Shown here piece by piece: positions 14,101-26,565 of a DNA stretch of 64,000 bases (the stretch's first letter is position 1; the number at the start of each line of letters is the position of its first letter). The stretch is from Parus major (taxonomy: Eukaryota; Chordata; Aves; Passeriformes; Paridae), in assembly GCF_001522545.3 (NCBI RefSeq), contig NC_031773.1, positions 20,759,386-20,823,385 of the forward strand. The letters are read 5' to 3'. Under the pieces are notes generated by a model. It saw only the letters and a program-made list of their open reading frames with translations, was not told the origin of the DNA and searched no databases. The position numbers were made by a program, and so were the translations under genes.

Positions 14101-16226
14101 TAGACATTTTGCATGTTGTGTCTTCCCTGATTCTTGTTTTCATAGAGAAAAACTGACTCAGACTATGTACAAGTAACTCCAGAAGTAAATGAGTAACTGG
14201 AAGACACTGTACAAAAAACCAGAGATTTATCAACCGATTGGTTGCTCTTGTCTTCGCATCCCTTCAGAGAAACCAACAGGGAGAAAAATGTACAGGCACA
14301 CCTAGATGACTCAAGAAGGTGAAATTCCCAGTGCAACAAAGTCCTTGAAGTATAGTAGTGTCTTAGCTGAAGCACACATGGAATTGCATGGACCTCAGGA
14401 GATGTGACAGCCTCCTCCCTCCCTGACAGCCCCTTTTCCCTCCTCCTGTCAGCAGTGTGGCTGGCCTGGCAGCTCAGTCCTGGCTCTGCACTACTGCAGC
14501 CACAAGGTGTGGTGAAAGGCTGTTACTGAGCTACAATCCACTGCCCAGGCTCCAGTGGTGTAATGCTGTAACTGGTTGCTCTCCAGCTAGTCCTCCATTT
14601 GAGACCATTGTTATCACCAAAATCCCACAAAATTATGTGTTGGCTGCACATGAAATCTCTGCTCTTGGGTGGCTATAATGTCTCAGATTCATTTCTCCCA
14701 CAGACTTTTCATTTGCCGGATACATTTGGCCATTATCTTTAATAGCCAACTTACCCCTTTAAGCAGACACCCCAGTGCACTGGGTTTTGGATTTTTTTTT
14801 CCATTAAAGTAATGTCTAGTGGAATTCTTGCACCATCACTTGCCAGTAGCAAAAAAGGAGGGAGTGAAACTCAGCTGTGAAAGCAAGGTACTGACTGCTC
14901 ATAACCTGAGCATGACTGATTCTACCTTTCAGCTGGTTTTAACACTTTTCAGGCTTGAACAAAAGTGCTGTGACAAATATTTTAATACATGCAAATTAAC
15001 ATATTGGATTGACTGGAAACTAACATTTGCAATATGTTTGCCAAAGAAATTGTTACCAACACGGTTTACAACAAGAGCTCTAAGCTACAATTGCAGCATA
15101 ATTTTTATTTTTCAACACAAATTACTCTGGTCAGATCTAAGATACAGCACCATCTTATGGATATATCTTTATAGATTAATGAGTGGTTATCTGCTGGCAA
15201 AAATGTTTCTTTGCAAACAAAATGTAGCAGGGCAGAACTATCCATCGCTGCACTTTTTGTATACAGGAAAAGCCAGAATGAGCTCTGGAAATGGGAAAGA
15301 ATATTGTTGTGACACACCTACTTTGGCAAATCTTCCTTTTAACTACTACTATTCCCACTACTGTAGTATCACAGATTTCAACATGTAGTATATATCAAAA
15401 TACTTGCTGTTAATTTCTTAAACATGCTAATAACATGTACATTTAAATCTCATTCTATTTGTCTCTTTGTTTCAGAGCCGCTCATATGAAGAAGGGTCAA
15501 ATTTTCAAAATTTTTTACTTCAATTTCAGATATTGACTATCTCTGTAAGTTTTCTTCCCATGAAAGCTTAAATTCATTCCTATTTTGATTATTCCAGAAA
15601 CTTCAGAAAAAAACCCAACAGAACAAAACCAAACTACGTTCACATAGCGAGAGCCAGCAATTCTGTTTTCCGGTTTAACAGCCCACTATTTAAGAGATCA
15701 TTTAATTAAAGGAGGTGTAAATGTTCACTGTCATTTCATGCATTCTTAGTCATAAATGTCAAATAGAATCTTTTGTGAAAGTAAAAGCCAGACCTTACCT
15801 TTTTTTTCCTTTCATCAGCATTGAAAAAAAATTAAACTAATTAAATGTATTTTTGCCATTTGTCACTTAGCAAGAAAAGCATTAGCTGAGTTTATTGCTT
15901 TGGTTTTTAAAGTATTCAATTAAGCATTGAACCACTGAATGCTTCAACTCATCAACAGTGACTGACTACACAAATCCTGATTCTCTCGACTAATTCAGAT
16001 CTAATTATAGGAAAAAATACATATTATCACTTAAAAAAGAGCAACCTACAATAAAAATCTGCCTCTTTGGGGGCCTGTGTAAGTATGTGTTTAACCATAA
16101 ATACAGGTTTTAGTCTTATGAAGCTCAACAGTCTTAAAGTTTTGTAGATAATTCCTTGACCAGTGTTAAGTTTGCAGGTAAAATGAAGTACCTTCTTGAA
16201 TAGTGGAAAAAAAATGTATGTAGGAT

Positions 16227-16243
16227 TGATGGATGGATGGATG
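16227..16243. repeat. Short (GATG)n microsatellite
   Basis: About four GATG units, visible as TTGATGGATGGATGGATG. Confidence 0.8.
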
Positions 16244-17084
16244 TGTTTGTGTATTGTACACAAATATTTTAAATTACTTGACTGTTATCTAAAATACAGT
16301 CTAAACTTCTAGGTACCCTCCAACAATATAGTGCATACAGTGAAATCCTAGCAGCTGTGAAACATTAATTGATTTCTAGAATAATTCATGTCTGGGATTT
16401 CTTCTCTCAAGGAAGTATAGGTTTCAAAAATCCCATTAGACTGTATGTTTGTAACCTTCCTGAAATGTCACCACTGAGGGGTGAAGGAGAAAGGTTTTCT
16501 TTGTCTTAGGTCATTATGAGTACATTGCTGCCTTCTCCCACACTGTCCTATCCCAGGCCTTTTATAGTTTCCTGATTTACAACAAATGTCTTAAACTCCT
16601 CTAGAGACCAAGGGACGGCCAGTGCAATATCCTGATAATAGTATTGAGGCTTCACATTGAAGCAGTATGGTCTCAACTTCACTTGTGTGAGCTTTGTAAT
16701 CAAAAGATCAGACAGGTGCTGCTGGAGATCAAAAATCCAGTTGCAAAACTCAGTGGCAATGAGTGGCAGGTGAATATGGCATAATTTCTGCCATTCATTT
16801 TGTTAACTTCCCCTTTAACACTAATCTCATGCCACTGTTTAGCAACCATTCCCCAAAGGTTGTATGCCAAAGAACTGATTGCGAGATGCAGGACAGCAAA
16901 AAGAAATTATATTTGTATTTGTCATTTGCCTCTGGAATTATCTTAGTGCAAATATTTAAACTGTATGAAGAAAGTGTCACCTTCTACTTGTTTATCTGTT
17001 GAGGGGACAAATATGTTTCAATAAACTTGCATTGATGCACATATTTTCATCTAGGACTCTACTGTCTTCAAGTAATTTTTTTGT

Positions 17085-17145
17085 GAAAAATTAAATTAAA
17101 AAAAAATTAAATTAAAATTAAAAAATTAGAATTAAACAAAAAGAA
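17085..17145. repeat. A/T-rich low-complexity tract
   Basis: Repeated TTAAA and AATTAAA words with A runs. No gene signal. Confidence 0.8.
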
Positions 17146-17246
17146 CAGAATTCATTTTTAAAATTGTACTTAGTAAATGCCCACTTTACTTAAAAAAACT
17201 ACTTGATACATGAAAAGTTGAAAAAAATAAAATATTAGTATTGCCC

Positions 17247-17330
17247 ATGGGGTGTCCTGTCCAGGGCCAGGAGTTGGACTTGATGATCCTGATAGGTCCC
17301 TTCCAACTCAGCTTATTCTATGATTTTATA
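17247..17330 (+). mobile_element. CR1 LINE 3'-end fragment
   Basis: GGTGTCCTGTCCAGGGCCAG, GAGTTGGACTTGATGATCCT and then GGTCCCTTCCAACTCAGC and TTCTATGATT match the 3' end of one avian CR1 subfamily, the same type as the copy at 46160. About 84 bp remain, in + orientation. Confidence 0.85.
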
Positions 17331-20300
17331 AATATGTTCCTACTTTAGAAGCAAATGCCAGATTTACTTATCTGGCAAAGGTTTCCAGTACTCCTTTCAG
17401 TTTACTGCCAGGCAGAAATTTGGTAGTTTCAGAAAAAACATGTCAGGGCTTCATTCAAATCAAATCAAAGTCTTACCTGTCTTGATTTTTTAAATGATTT
17501 TATGACAGTCTCCCTGACACAGTCACCAGATGACAGAAGATGATAAAGGCTAAAGAGCCAATGTGATTTATAAAGGCCAAAGGCAGCAGTACTAAGCTCA
17601 ACTTCCTGAGAGTCCAGGATCCCAAATTGTAATACTGCCTTTGAAATCACCAGATCTGGAAAGAGACAGACCCACATTGCTCGCTTTTTAACTATGACGA
17701 GGCATTACAGCACAACCACTTCAACTTCCCTCCACAGGCAGAAGAACAGGAGGGGGTGGGGTATGAAATATGAAAGCTGAATTCTCAGTATACTAAGTGC
17801 AGGTGATGAATTTAAAGATATACAGATACTGTTAAGATTGTAGAAAATAACATGAACAATGCAACTTCAAATTTTAACCAAAAATTTCCTGGAAAAAGGA
17901 TCATCAGGTCACCTGTGAGAGGAATGAATGGAACTATATTAAAATTGCACAATATAACTGTACTAAAATTACTATATTGAAATAACAGCTTCAGGTAACC
18001 CAAGGCATTCTGTCAGAAGACCAAGAGGCTGAGAGCATGAGAAAGCAGAAAATTTTCAAATAGTGATGGAGAGAAAAGAGTGCCCTGCCATTCTAATTAT
18101 GTGGTTTGAATGATTATGCTGGTTCAGAATAAACTTAAAGAAACATTTTATCCAAGTCTAGCCACAGAATAGTAATTATAAAAAAATAGTTATTAAGAAA
18201 TGTTTCCAGCTTGCTAAGTCTAAAGATATTCCCTCTCAGAAAGGCTATAAGAAGGTCTTCTAAAGGATAAATCCAGACACTAATAAGACTTCTCTTATCC
18301 CTGGATTAGAAATTGTTATATTCTGTCATATCCAACTAGCAGCTTCTTTAAAGCTGAAAGGCAGGGAAGAGTTTAGGAGCCTTTAGAAAACAAATGGCAA
18401 AAAGTTCACTGAAGAGAAAAAGGAGCTATTTCTGTCAGCAGTGGACTTTGAATCGAGTCCTAACTTGTCAAGATTTACATTCAAAACATGGACAACTGGT
18501 ATGATCAGAAGACTTTTCAAAGAGGCATAATCACAGTGACAAGCTTTTTGCCCTTTCCAGAGCACAGCCCTTGGGTATGCTTGGTACAGCTGCCTCTATC
18601 TGCATTCTCTGCAACATTTTTCTGTGCAATAAAGTATGTAAGTTGTTTGCAAAGAATTCTTCTGGGAGATATATCAAATTCAAATTCATACATAGGCATC
18701 TGAGAAGATTATGACTGTCTGAGTACTCAAAATGCAGATTTCAACCCTGAGAAGAGGGATCCTTTTGTTTTGACCATATGCTGTGAAAGGTCTGACAATG
18801 TGTTCAAGCATTCTCTCCATCACCAAACAGAAAATGACCATGTCTATCATTCCATAATGATTTGAATCGAGATATTTTCCTCACATGTAGTGGAAAGATG
18901 TGGTCAGAATCATAAGGTTCCCTTGATATAATTTCAAACTCTTGAAGAAATTTCCATAGTCTCATCATTCTTTTAGAATGGTTTGATTAAACAGTTAGTC
19001 TTGCTTCGCCATCTAGGAGCATTTTCTTTACATGAATCACTGAGTTAATGACCCTCTGTACCATTTATTTCATTATCCACAATCTGACAAAACAAACATT
19101 GACTCTGACTGTTGTTCTAAACATTAGGGCATGATGGTTTGGAGTTAATCTATTTTCTTTTCCAGAAGGATGATTCTCAACTTGTTGGTCAGGGCAGTGC
19201 AGAATAGGGCCATGTTAAATGACAGGTCATTTCCATAACAAATGGAATGGAAGATACAAAAAGGACATTGCCAATCCACCTGAACTCCAACACCTATCTT
19301 AAAGGAAGACAAATTCATTTTAAGTGACTAGAGTGAAACTGAATTCCAGAGTTCAGAACAAACAAGAAATAATTCCCCTGAACAATGCAGGCAGTCACCC
19401 ATCATGATATTCAGTTATAGGCCCAGTTCCTGGTAACAGTCCAAACAAACTGCATTTTTAGACAATTTTGATTAATTATGCACACCATCACGGACCTGAG
19501 CTCACCCAGGAAACAAAATTTACAGGATAATAATACTCTCAAAATATTTTTAAGTAGATGATATGCAAAACTTCAGACTTGCATAGTGAGAGTAGAAATA
19601 ATTAGAAAGGCTGAGCCCCTCCTGTATCCCTATTATCCCTCTCCCCTCCTCACCCCTACTCCTTTCATGATCACAGAGCTGTTCTCACTGGTAATATCAC
19701 CACACCAAACTCCTGGTTTGACTAGAGCAGGGCCACATTTCTTTATATTCAGGTTTTGTACCTTTGAGGAAGTATTCTGTCATGCTTTCCAGTTTCTCTC
19801 CATAAGTTCATGGTGTACAAACAAAGGAGGACACAGTGGGTAAGGAAAAGGGTGAGGCAGTACTTCACCCACCACTAAGTGCTGCCTGGTGTGGTATATT
19901 CTCATGAAAAAACAATTACAAAGCACCCTAGAAACATCACTGTCATGTCTGGCTTTGGCTATGACCTGCTTACAAATAACATAAACTGAGATTCACACTT
20001 AATCACATGGTTTGGTAGTCCAAAACATTAGAGAAAAATAGTACAAGGGTCTAAAATGACAGTGCTATGCATGAAGCTAAAACTCATTACTGAGCCTCAA
20101 AATAATAATGAATTTTATGACCAAAAGACAGTTACAGGTGAATTACAAGGCACTGATTCTCTACTAGGAAATCTTTACTGAGCACAAATATGTTCTTATA
20201 TGCTTTCATTTTAGCCACGTATTTTCTCAAATGAAGGATTTTAAAACATAGCTGTAATTTTTATATCTTGGGGAAAAAAATCTTAAATCAGTTCAAAATT

Positions 20301-21239
20301 GATTTTTTTCACCACCAGCTATTTTATTGTGTCTTGTATCCCTTAAATAGCAAAACTTAATAGCAATATCCTCATTTCATTGCCATATAAAAAAGAACAA
20401 TCCAGTTCTTAACACCATTTTGTTTAGACTAATATATTCTACAAACTAAGGAAGAATATAATATCTAGACAGAAAAAAAAGCAGTTGAATTAGTGAAATT
20501 GTATATAAATTTGTTCTGAGTTTGGGGAAATTGAAGAGTAAATATAAATAAAATAGTTTTAGTTAAATTTTCTTAATGGGAACTAATGATTGACTTTTTA
20601 TTGTTGTGGTTGGATTTTTTTAAGCCTATAAATATTTGAATATAAATATTATACATTGACTTTTGTGCACTTTACTGGCTGAGCATTTGAACACAAGCAT
20701 CTGAGGAATTCAGGGACAAGTTCTGACTGATTCCTATAAGACTGATACCACTGTTGTTTGATGGTAGCATTATCAGTGAAGTACAAAAAGGGCTCCAGAA
20801 AGGTAACTTTTGTGCTCTGCAGAAACATCTAAAATATATATTTGAAAAACGTACTCTACATGTAAATGTACCAGATGAAATGTAGCACCAAGAATCAACA
20901 AGAGATCAGAAGCAAAAATGCAAATAATGTTAGACAAGAGTAGCTTTACAGAATGGAAATACAGAAGATCAAATAAAGGGTTGTGATACAAGGAGCTGCA
21001 GAAGGTAGGGGTGTTCATCCTAAACTGCTAGATATGCTGATAGATACAGTCAATTCATTTTACCAATGTACCCAATTCCAAGCTGAGAACATTCTACTTT
21101 GAGCCTGGTCTGATGGAAAACAAAATCTAAATTGTTTCTAAATTTCATCTTTTTCCTCAAATAAGGAGATATGGGGAAAAAAGATGAGGGCTGAAAGTAA
21201 TGCATGAGACTTTTGCTGACTTGCTAGAGGTCCTTTGCA
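17331..21239. other. Intergenic, no gene recognised
   Basis: AT-rich DNA with a pyrimidine-rich patch at about 19615-19665. Only short chance frames (up to about 85 codons) are present. Confidence 0.65.
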
Positions 21240-22645
21240 TGCAGCTCTAGGGAAGACATGGATGTTTCAAGTAGTGGAAAAAAGCAAATAGCACTCCTAT
21301 CCTCAGTAAAGACTATAAGAAAAGAGTAAAGAATAAAAGAACTACAAACCAGTCAGCCTCACTTTGATTCCTGGGAAAATTATGAGCAAATAACTCTGGA
21401 AACTGTTCCCAAACATATTCAAAGCAGAAAACTGATGGGATAGCCAGCATGGGTCTATAGGGGAGAAATTATGCTTAAGCAACTTGATAGGCTTCCATGA
21501 CTGAGCAGCTCAGTTGGATGAGCAGGGAGCAGCGGATGTTGTTTATCTTGAGTTCAACCAGGCTTCCAACACTGCCTCTCTGCCACAGTGCTCTCTAGAT
21601 GAACTGATGAAGTGCAGGCTGGCTAGGTGGGAACACTAAGCTGCCTGGCCTAAAGGTTTGTGATCGCTGACACAAAGATCACCCGAAGCCCATCAGGAAT
21701 GCTGCACCCAGGGATTGATACTGTGATCAATGCCTTTTAGCATCTCCATTAATGATCTGGACCATGGGACAGGCCACACCCTCTGACAATTTGCAGACAC
21801 CATTATCTTGGGAGGAGTATCCTCCCAAGTCCCAAATCACACCACATGATTGTGTGACTGTTCAGGTTGTGTGGCTCAAGAGGCTGGAGAAAATGGCAAA
21901 CAGGGATCTCAAGAAGCTCAGCAAAGGGAATTAGGAAGTCCTGCACCTAAAGGATGGAAACCTCCATGCATCAGTGCAGGCTGGGGACTGGCTTCTGAAA
22001 GCAGCTTTTCAGAAAGATTTAAGTTTTGGTGGACACTACGCTGAACATGAGCCAGCAAAACACCCTTGCAACAATGAAGAGCAACAGTATCTTGGGCTGC
22101 ATTAGAATGAGTGCTACCAGGACATCAAGGATATGATCCTTCTCCTCTCCTCACAACTGGAGAGGCCACATCCAGAATGCTGGGCTCCATGATACAAGAG
22201 GAACGTGGATATACTGAAGCAGGAAAAAGGTCAGGAAGGTGATAAACTATTTGGAGCATGTGAGCTATGTGGAGAGGCTGAGAAAGAGGGGATAGCTTAA
22301 CCAGGAAAAGAGGAGGCTCCAGGAAATCTTATAAATTTATAAATACCTGATGGAGGGAAGTAAAGAACACAGAGTCAGACACTTCTCAGTGATGCCCTGG
22401 GAAGGATAAGAAGTAACGGGCACAAAATGAAGTATAGGAAATTAATTCTGTTTAGGCAAAGAACAAAGTTTATTTTTACTGTGAGAGTGGTCAAACATGG
22501 GGATGAATTACCCAGGGAGATTGTGGAGTCTCCATCCTTGCAGACTTTGCCCTGGGCAATCTGCTTGAGGTGACCCTGCTCCACCGCTTGGACTAGATGA
22601 GCTCAGAAAGCTCCTGTCCATCTTAACAATTCTGGTTCTGATATA
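21240..22645 (+). mobile_element. CR1 LINE, 5'-truncated, 3' part of reverse-transcriptase ORF plus 3' UTR
   Basis: This is the longest CR1 copy here, about 1.4 kb. Recognisable landmarks in order are ACTACAAACCAGTCAGCCTC (about 21341), CAGCATGGGTCTATAGGGGA (about 21448), the ATGTTGTTTATCTTGAGTTC segment (about 21536), GGGCTGCATTAGAATGAGTG (about 22095), ATAAATACCTGATGGAGGGA (about 22340), GGGCACAAAATGAAGTATAG, GTTGTGGAGTCTCC-like sequence (about 22520) and GACTAGATGAGCTC (about 22590). The frame is broken by many stops and indels, and the palm region is partly deleted. The 5' boundary is approximate. A (GAAA)n run follows at 22652-22669. The copy is dead and the divergence suggests it is old. 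Confidence 0.9.
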
Positions 22646-22651
22646 AAGTGT

Positions 22652-22669
22652 GAAAGAAAGAAAGAAAGA
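22652..22669. repeat. (GAAA)n microsatellite beside CR1 3' end
   Basis: About four GAAA units, directly following the CR1 remnant. Confidence 0.8.
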
Positions 22670-24269
22670 CATCTCCCCTCCATAAGGGTTCAGGCAGCTA
22701 GTGGAGCAACCATAATATTTTCTAAAAAGAAGAGTCATGTATTCTTATGTATGACAACATGATCATCTTGGTCTTAATGCAGCTGTAGTTCAGAGATGAC
22801 ACTGCTGGACTGAGCCATTACATTTAAAATTGTTTGGGACGTGACTGCTTTAAAGTTTCACAGAATTCATAGCTCAATTTGTGCTTTGCATATCTTTAGT
22901 GGCAAGATTTTTTTTTATCGTTACTTTATTTGCTATTAGAATGAGAACAAGTTTTTGCAAAAGGCATCCACAAATCTGGGTGGAAATTGTATTCCTCTTA
23001 GTGAAAAAATTAATTTAAAGTAACCATATTTTTTATGGAACTACCCCTCATCTACTATAGGACTAGCACTACTTGCCATGGAGACACAAGCACTGGCATG
23101 TGATTGATGATGGTGGTCCCACAAAAACTGGCTTTAGCAATTACTGCACTGAGAAGATGTGACCAGAGATGTTCAATAGGTTGACATTTATGTTTTTCCC
23201 TGACTACCTTTCTGCATTTCAAAGGTTTTGCCTACTATTGTTAGTTAATGTTAAGAATGCAAGCCACCCATAAAAATAGCCACCTATTTCTGTATGGCTG
23301 CTACTCTTTGCACCCAAAGTGTGAAGAAAGCCAGAGTGTTTGTTAGCATGACTCTCCTTCAGAGCTCCTCTCATTCCCCTTGTACAGATCCAGAGGCAGA
23401 AGAACTCAGGCTCTTAATGCCTAATGCTGCCATCTAGCTAATAGCTGCTGCCCACAGCAGGAGGAATTCCAACTTCTGAGAGTTGATTCACTAGGGAGGC
23501 AACTGACAGCTTTAAAGATCCTCTCCTAAATTTGCAGTACTGGGCACTTCAAAATACTGATAACAGACTAGAGTCTTTCACCACTCTAAACCCAGCTCAG
23601 CTTAGACAGTGAGAATTGGGTTGGCTGCCTGAGTTTGAGTTTTCATGCAGGGCTTTGAAAACTTGCCACGGCTAACGAGCAGGGCCGGGAGCTGTGTGGA
23701 CACAGCCTCAGCTGCCTTTGTTTGACAGCTGCACACAGTCATGGCCTTTCTGTGTGCCAGTCCATCCCTCCCAGCTTTGTCCTCCTAGCTCCTGATAATT
23801 TCATGTTCAGTAGTTGCCTTGTCCTCCCTGGTAGCAGCACCATCACTTGTGGGTATGTAGGGAGTGAGGACTTGTTGATGTACACAAAACACCTTCCCTG
23901 CCCCGGCATACCTTCCCAAAAGGCCCTGATCAGACTCCAGAAATTTGCCTCTCACATGGTGAAGCCTTTTTTGTTTAATTTTAGCAAGTGCTAGCAGTAG
24001 GCTTTTGTATGGTTCTCACAGCCTTAACTGTGACAACCACTGAGACTATGCACCTATCTGGATCCTCAGATAGTCTAGAAATACTATTCAAGAGGGACAC
24101 GAACTACCTATTTGTAGCTGCAAGCTCTCAACAGAAATAACCTGAGAGAGCAATGTACACTTCAGCATCAACCCACCCGCCACTTCAGAAATGCACGGCT
24201 TCGGTGGCTTCCTTTTCTGGGGCCATTTGAGATGCCTCTCATTCCCCCACCAACACTTGGCAGAGGATG
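22670..24269. other. Intergenic, proximal upstream of CADPS2
   Basis: Moderate GC with no recognised exon. It could hold proximal enhancers of CADPS2, but no specific site can be defended from sequence alone. Confidence 0.55.
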
Positions 24270-24854
24270 TGAGCGAGGCTCGGGGCGGGCACGGCCGCCG
24301 CTCTGCCCTTGCCGCAGGGAGTCCCGCCGTGTGTCCGAGCCGGCTGGCGAGCGGCGGGCGCGCTTCCCTCGCTGGCCGGGACGCGGGGCAAGGAGCACGG
24401 CACCAGCCGCTGCCAGGGCCGGCAGGGCCCGAGCGGAGCGGCGCTGCTGAGGGCTCCCTGGCCAGCGGCTGCCCCTGTCGCAGGGAGCAGGGCAGCCGAG
24501 CCGAGCCGTGCGCTGGGGCGCGTCGGCAGCCGCGGTGTTCCGGCAGTCCCAGCACAGCCCGCCCGACCCCGTCCCGGACACTCGCGGGCCGCCGCGCTCG
24601 CCAGGGCGGCCGGAGATGTTAGCCCGGCCCCGATCCCGCCTCTGCCTCCGCCGGGAGCCTCTCGGAGCAATTCCCACGGCAACCCAGGCTCGACCCCCTT
24701 CCCAAACCCCGCCTCTGCTCCCGCCCAGCCGCTCCCGCCCGGCGGCCGCCGGCGGTCGGAAACAGTCCGTGTGTAAACTCGACGTGTCCGGAAAGGTGCG
24801 CGCCGCTCCCCGCCTCGCTCCGTGCCCGGCCGCGGGGCGCGCCCGCCCAGAGCG

Positions 24855-25178
24855 ATGCTGGACCCTTCCTCCAGCGAGGAGGAGTCCGATGAGCTGCTGG
24901 AAGAGGAGCGGCGGGACGTGCTGGTGGCGGCGGGCGGCGGCTCTCCGCGCTCGCTGCCGCCGGCGCCCCGGGACTCGCGGGGCAGGGAGGCCGGGGCGGC
25001 ACGGGCAGCCAGCCCCAGCCCTTCGGTGCTGAGCGAGGGCCGGGACGAGCAGGAGCGCCTGCAGCGAGAGGAGCGGGAGAAGCGGCTCCGGCTGCAGCTC
25101 TACGTGTTCATCGCGAGGTGCATCGCGCACCCCTTCAACGCCAAGCAGCCCACGGACATGGCCCGCCGGCAGCAGAAG
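24855..25178 (+). CDS. CADPS2: CADPS2 coding exon 1 (N-terminal 108 codons; gene continues beyond window)
   Basis: This is the first coding exon of calcium-dependent secretion activator 2, a cytosolic and vesicle-associated factor that primes dense-core vesicles, including those carrying neurotrophins, for Ca2+-triggered release. The protein starts [13 protein letters not shown], the acidic serine/glutamate leader shared by CADPS and CADPS2. A variable Gly/Ala/Pro/Arg linker follows (about residues 27-52), then [13 protein letters not shown] (53-65), a charged Glu/Arg helix (66-79), and the conserved end [18 protein letters not shown] to RRQQK (82-108). The segment DVLVAAG and the SEGRDE block fit CADPS2 better than CADPS. 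ATG 24855 is the first ATG after an in-frame TAA at 24774-24776, and it has G at -3. The exon is exactly 108 codons and ends in phase 0 at AAG|GTGAGC. The C2, PH and MUN-domain exons lie beyond the window. The paralogue call is from remembered family features, not an alignment. Confidence 0.93.
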
Positions 25179-25184
25179 GTGAGC
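25176..25184 (+). other. CADPS2: Splice donor of CADPS2 exon 1
   Basis: AAG|GTGAGC matches the vertebrate donor consensus, with GT at 25179-25180. The reading frame runs on past it into a Pro/Ala/Gly-rich stretch unlike the family, which supports the exon ending here, after RRQQK and in phase 0. Confidence 0.85.
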
Positions 25185-25570
25185 CCCCGCCTCCCCGCTC
25201 CCCTGCCCCCCGCGGGCCATCCCGCGCCCTCCGGCCCGCACGGCGCTCCGGCCCGCAACAGGTTGAGCGGGGCCGCGGCACCGGCCGGGCACGGCGCTGC
25301 CGGAGCGGCTGCTGCAGGGCGGGCTGTCAGCGCGCCTGGCCCAAAACACACCCTTTAGATAGAAATCCGTCACTCATCGGGGGTGAAGTCGTTCAAGTTT
25401 CTAGAGTTGCGCTCGAAGTCGCCGTGCGGAGGGCACAGGAGCGCAGGGAGCGGGCGCGCTAAGGCCGTTGTGGCGGTGGAGGATGTATTCTGCTTCTCGG
25501 CGGTACCCGTGGGTGGAATTAAACCTTCCAGAGGTGCTTCCTGCGGGTCGCGTTCTGACCGTCCGTACCC

Positions 25571-26315
25571 AGCCCGAGCAAATGAAACATAGCGGTGAAC
25601 GAGAAAACTATTTTTTTATGAATTATTGAGTGTGCTCTTTGTACACAGAAACAATCAACATGCATGCCTGTGGTGAGAATGACCTTCTAATGAAGGTTGA
25701 CCTAAGTTATTCTCTGTGTCTGGTATGTGAAAGACAAGCTTTTGAGAACTGGCAGGTGCATGGTAGGTATTTATGCTTATTCTTCCTTATTTTTGAGCTA
25801 TGGAATAAGCAGAATACACGAAGTTTTGGATTAAGGCGCTGCATTTCCAGGTAACTACTTAAGAGCTGAGTTCTTGAAATGTTTGATCTAAGAAATTCGT
25901 TTTTTACTTTCAGTTTTGCAAACAAGCAAACTAATCCAAAACAAAAGAAACTAACAAAACCTTCATTCTGTATCACTTTGCAGAAGGATAGTGATAGGAC
26001 ACAAAAATTATTTAATTCTACTTGGCCTTTATGATCTTTGTACTTCCATATGTCTAAGGGTTTGTAAAATCCAGTACTAAATGTTTTGGTATATCTGAAG
26101 TATTCCTGCTATAGGTAATGGTGTTTAGTGAATTCTCAGACAAGTCAATGTGGCAACATGCTAGTAATAATAAGATTTTTTCTGGAAGATTAATTTGTTT
26201 TTATTAAGTGTTAGGTACTTAAACTCTGGAGCATGAATGGAGACATCTTGTAAGCAGATAGCCAAAGAAAATCTGAAATAAAAATTTTCAACTCACTGGA
26301 AATTCCCTACCCCGA
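25571..26315. other. Intron 1, no feature recognised
   Basis: The sequence becomes AT-rich soon after the CpG island. Only short chance frames are present. Confidence 0.7.
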
Positions 26316-26565
26316 CACAGAATCATCACAGAAATTATATTTTGAAGAGACATCTGGATCCCTCTAAGTGTGACTTTCCACTGGACAAAGCCAAAGCAGA
26401 CTTGATGTAGTGTTGATACCAATCTAGGCTCAAGCAGGAGGCTCGGAAGCCTCCAGGGATGAGATCTCACAACCTGTCTGTGTGACCTGCTCTACTGCTG
26501 CATTGCCCTCCTCTTGACTAAATTCTCCTAATCAGCTTCCAAGTTGCAGCTTGTGGCCATCAATT
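26316..26565 (-). mobile_element. CR1 LINE 3' fragment, diverged
   Basis: CACAGAATCATCACAG at the left end, then GAGACATCTGGATCC, CTCAAGCAGGAGGCT, CCTCCAGGGATGAGATCTCA and CAAGTTGCAGCTTGTGGCCA read as the complement of the last part of CR1, with gaps. Orientation is minus. The match is patchy and the boundaries are approximate. Confidence 0.6.

Larger units (their letters stand above)
11111..17246. other. Intergenic, no gene recognised
   Basis: Contains a GC-richer block at about 12010-12430, a 189-codon open frame at 14819-15388 and a small (GATG)n run at 16227-16243. No known coding family, RNA gene or clear transposon was recognised. Confidence 0.6.
24270..25570 (+). promoter_or_regulatory. 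CADPS2: CpG-island promoter of CADPS2
   Basis: GC content and CpG density rise abruptly near 24270 and fall after about 25570, against AT-rich, CpG-poor flanks. The island surrounds coding exon 1 and the start of intron 1. I see no TATA box at a useful distance. GC boxes (GGGCGG on either strand) are visible at 24283-24288, 24721-24726, 24735-24740 and 24843-24848. An ETS-type CCGGAA lies at 24788-24793, and a GGCAAC RFX-like half site at 24678-24683. The layout fits a TATA-less, dispersed-start CpG promoter. The transcription start and 5' UTR length cannot be fixed from sequence alone. Confidence 0.85.

Noticed and set aside
25179..25358. Continuation of the CADPS2 frame past the exon end
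   Set aside because: The reading becomes Pro/Ala/Gly-rich and unlike the family directly after a consensus GTGAGC donor, so it is intron read-through.
24168..25373. 401-codon open frame on the minus strand across the CpG island
   Set aside because: It is antisense to CADPS2 exon 1. Its Arg/Ala/Gly/Pro-rich product and length come from GC-rich sequence with few stop codons. No domain is recognisable.
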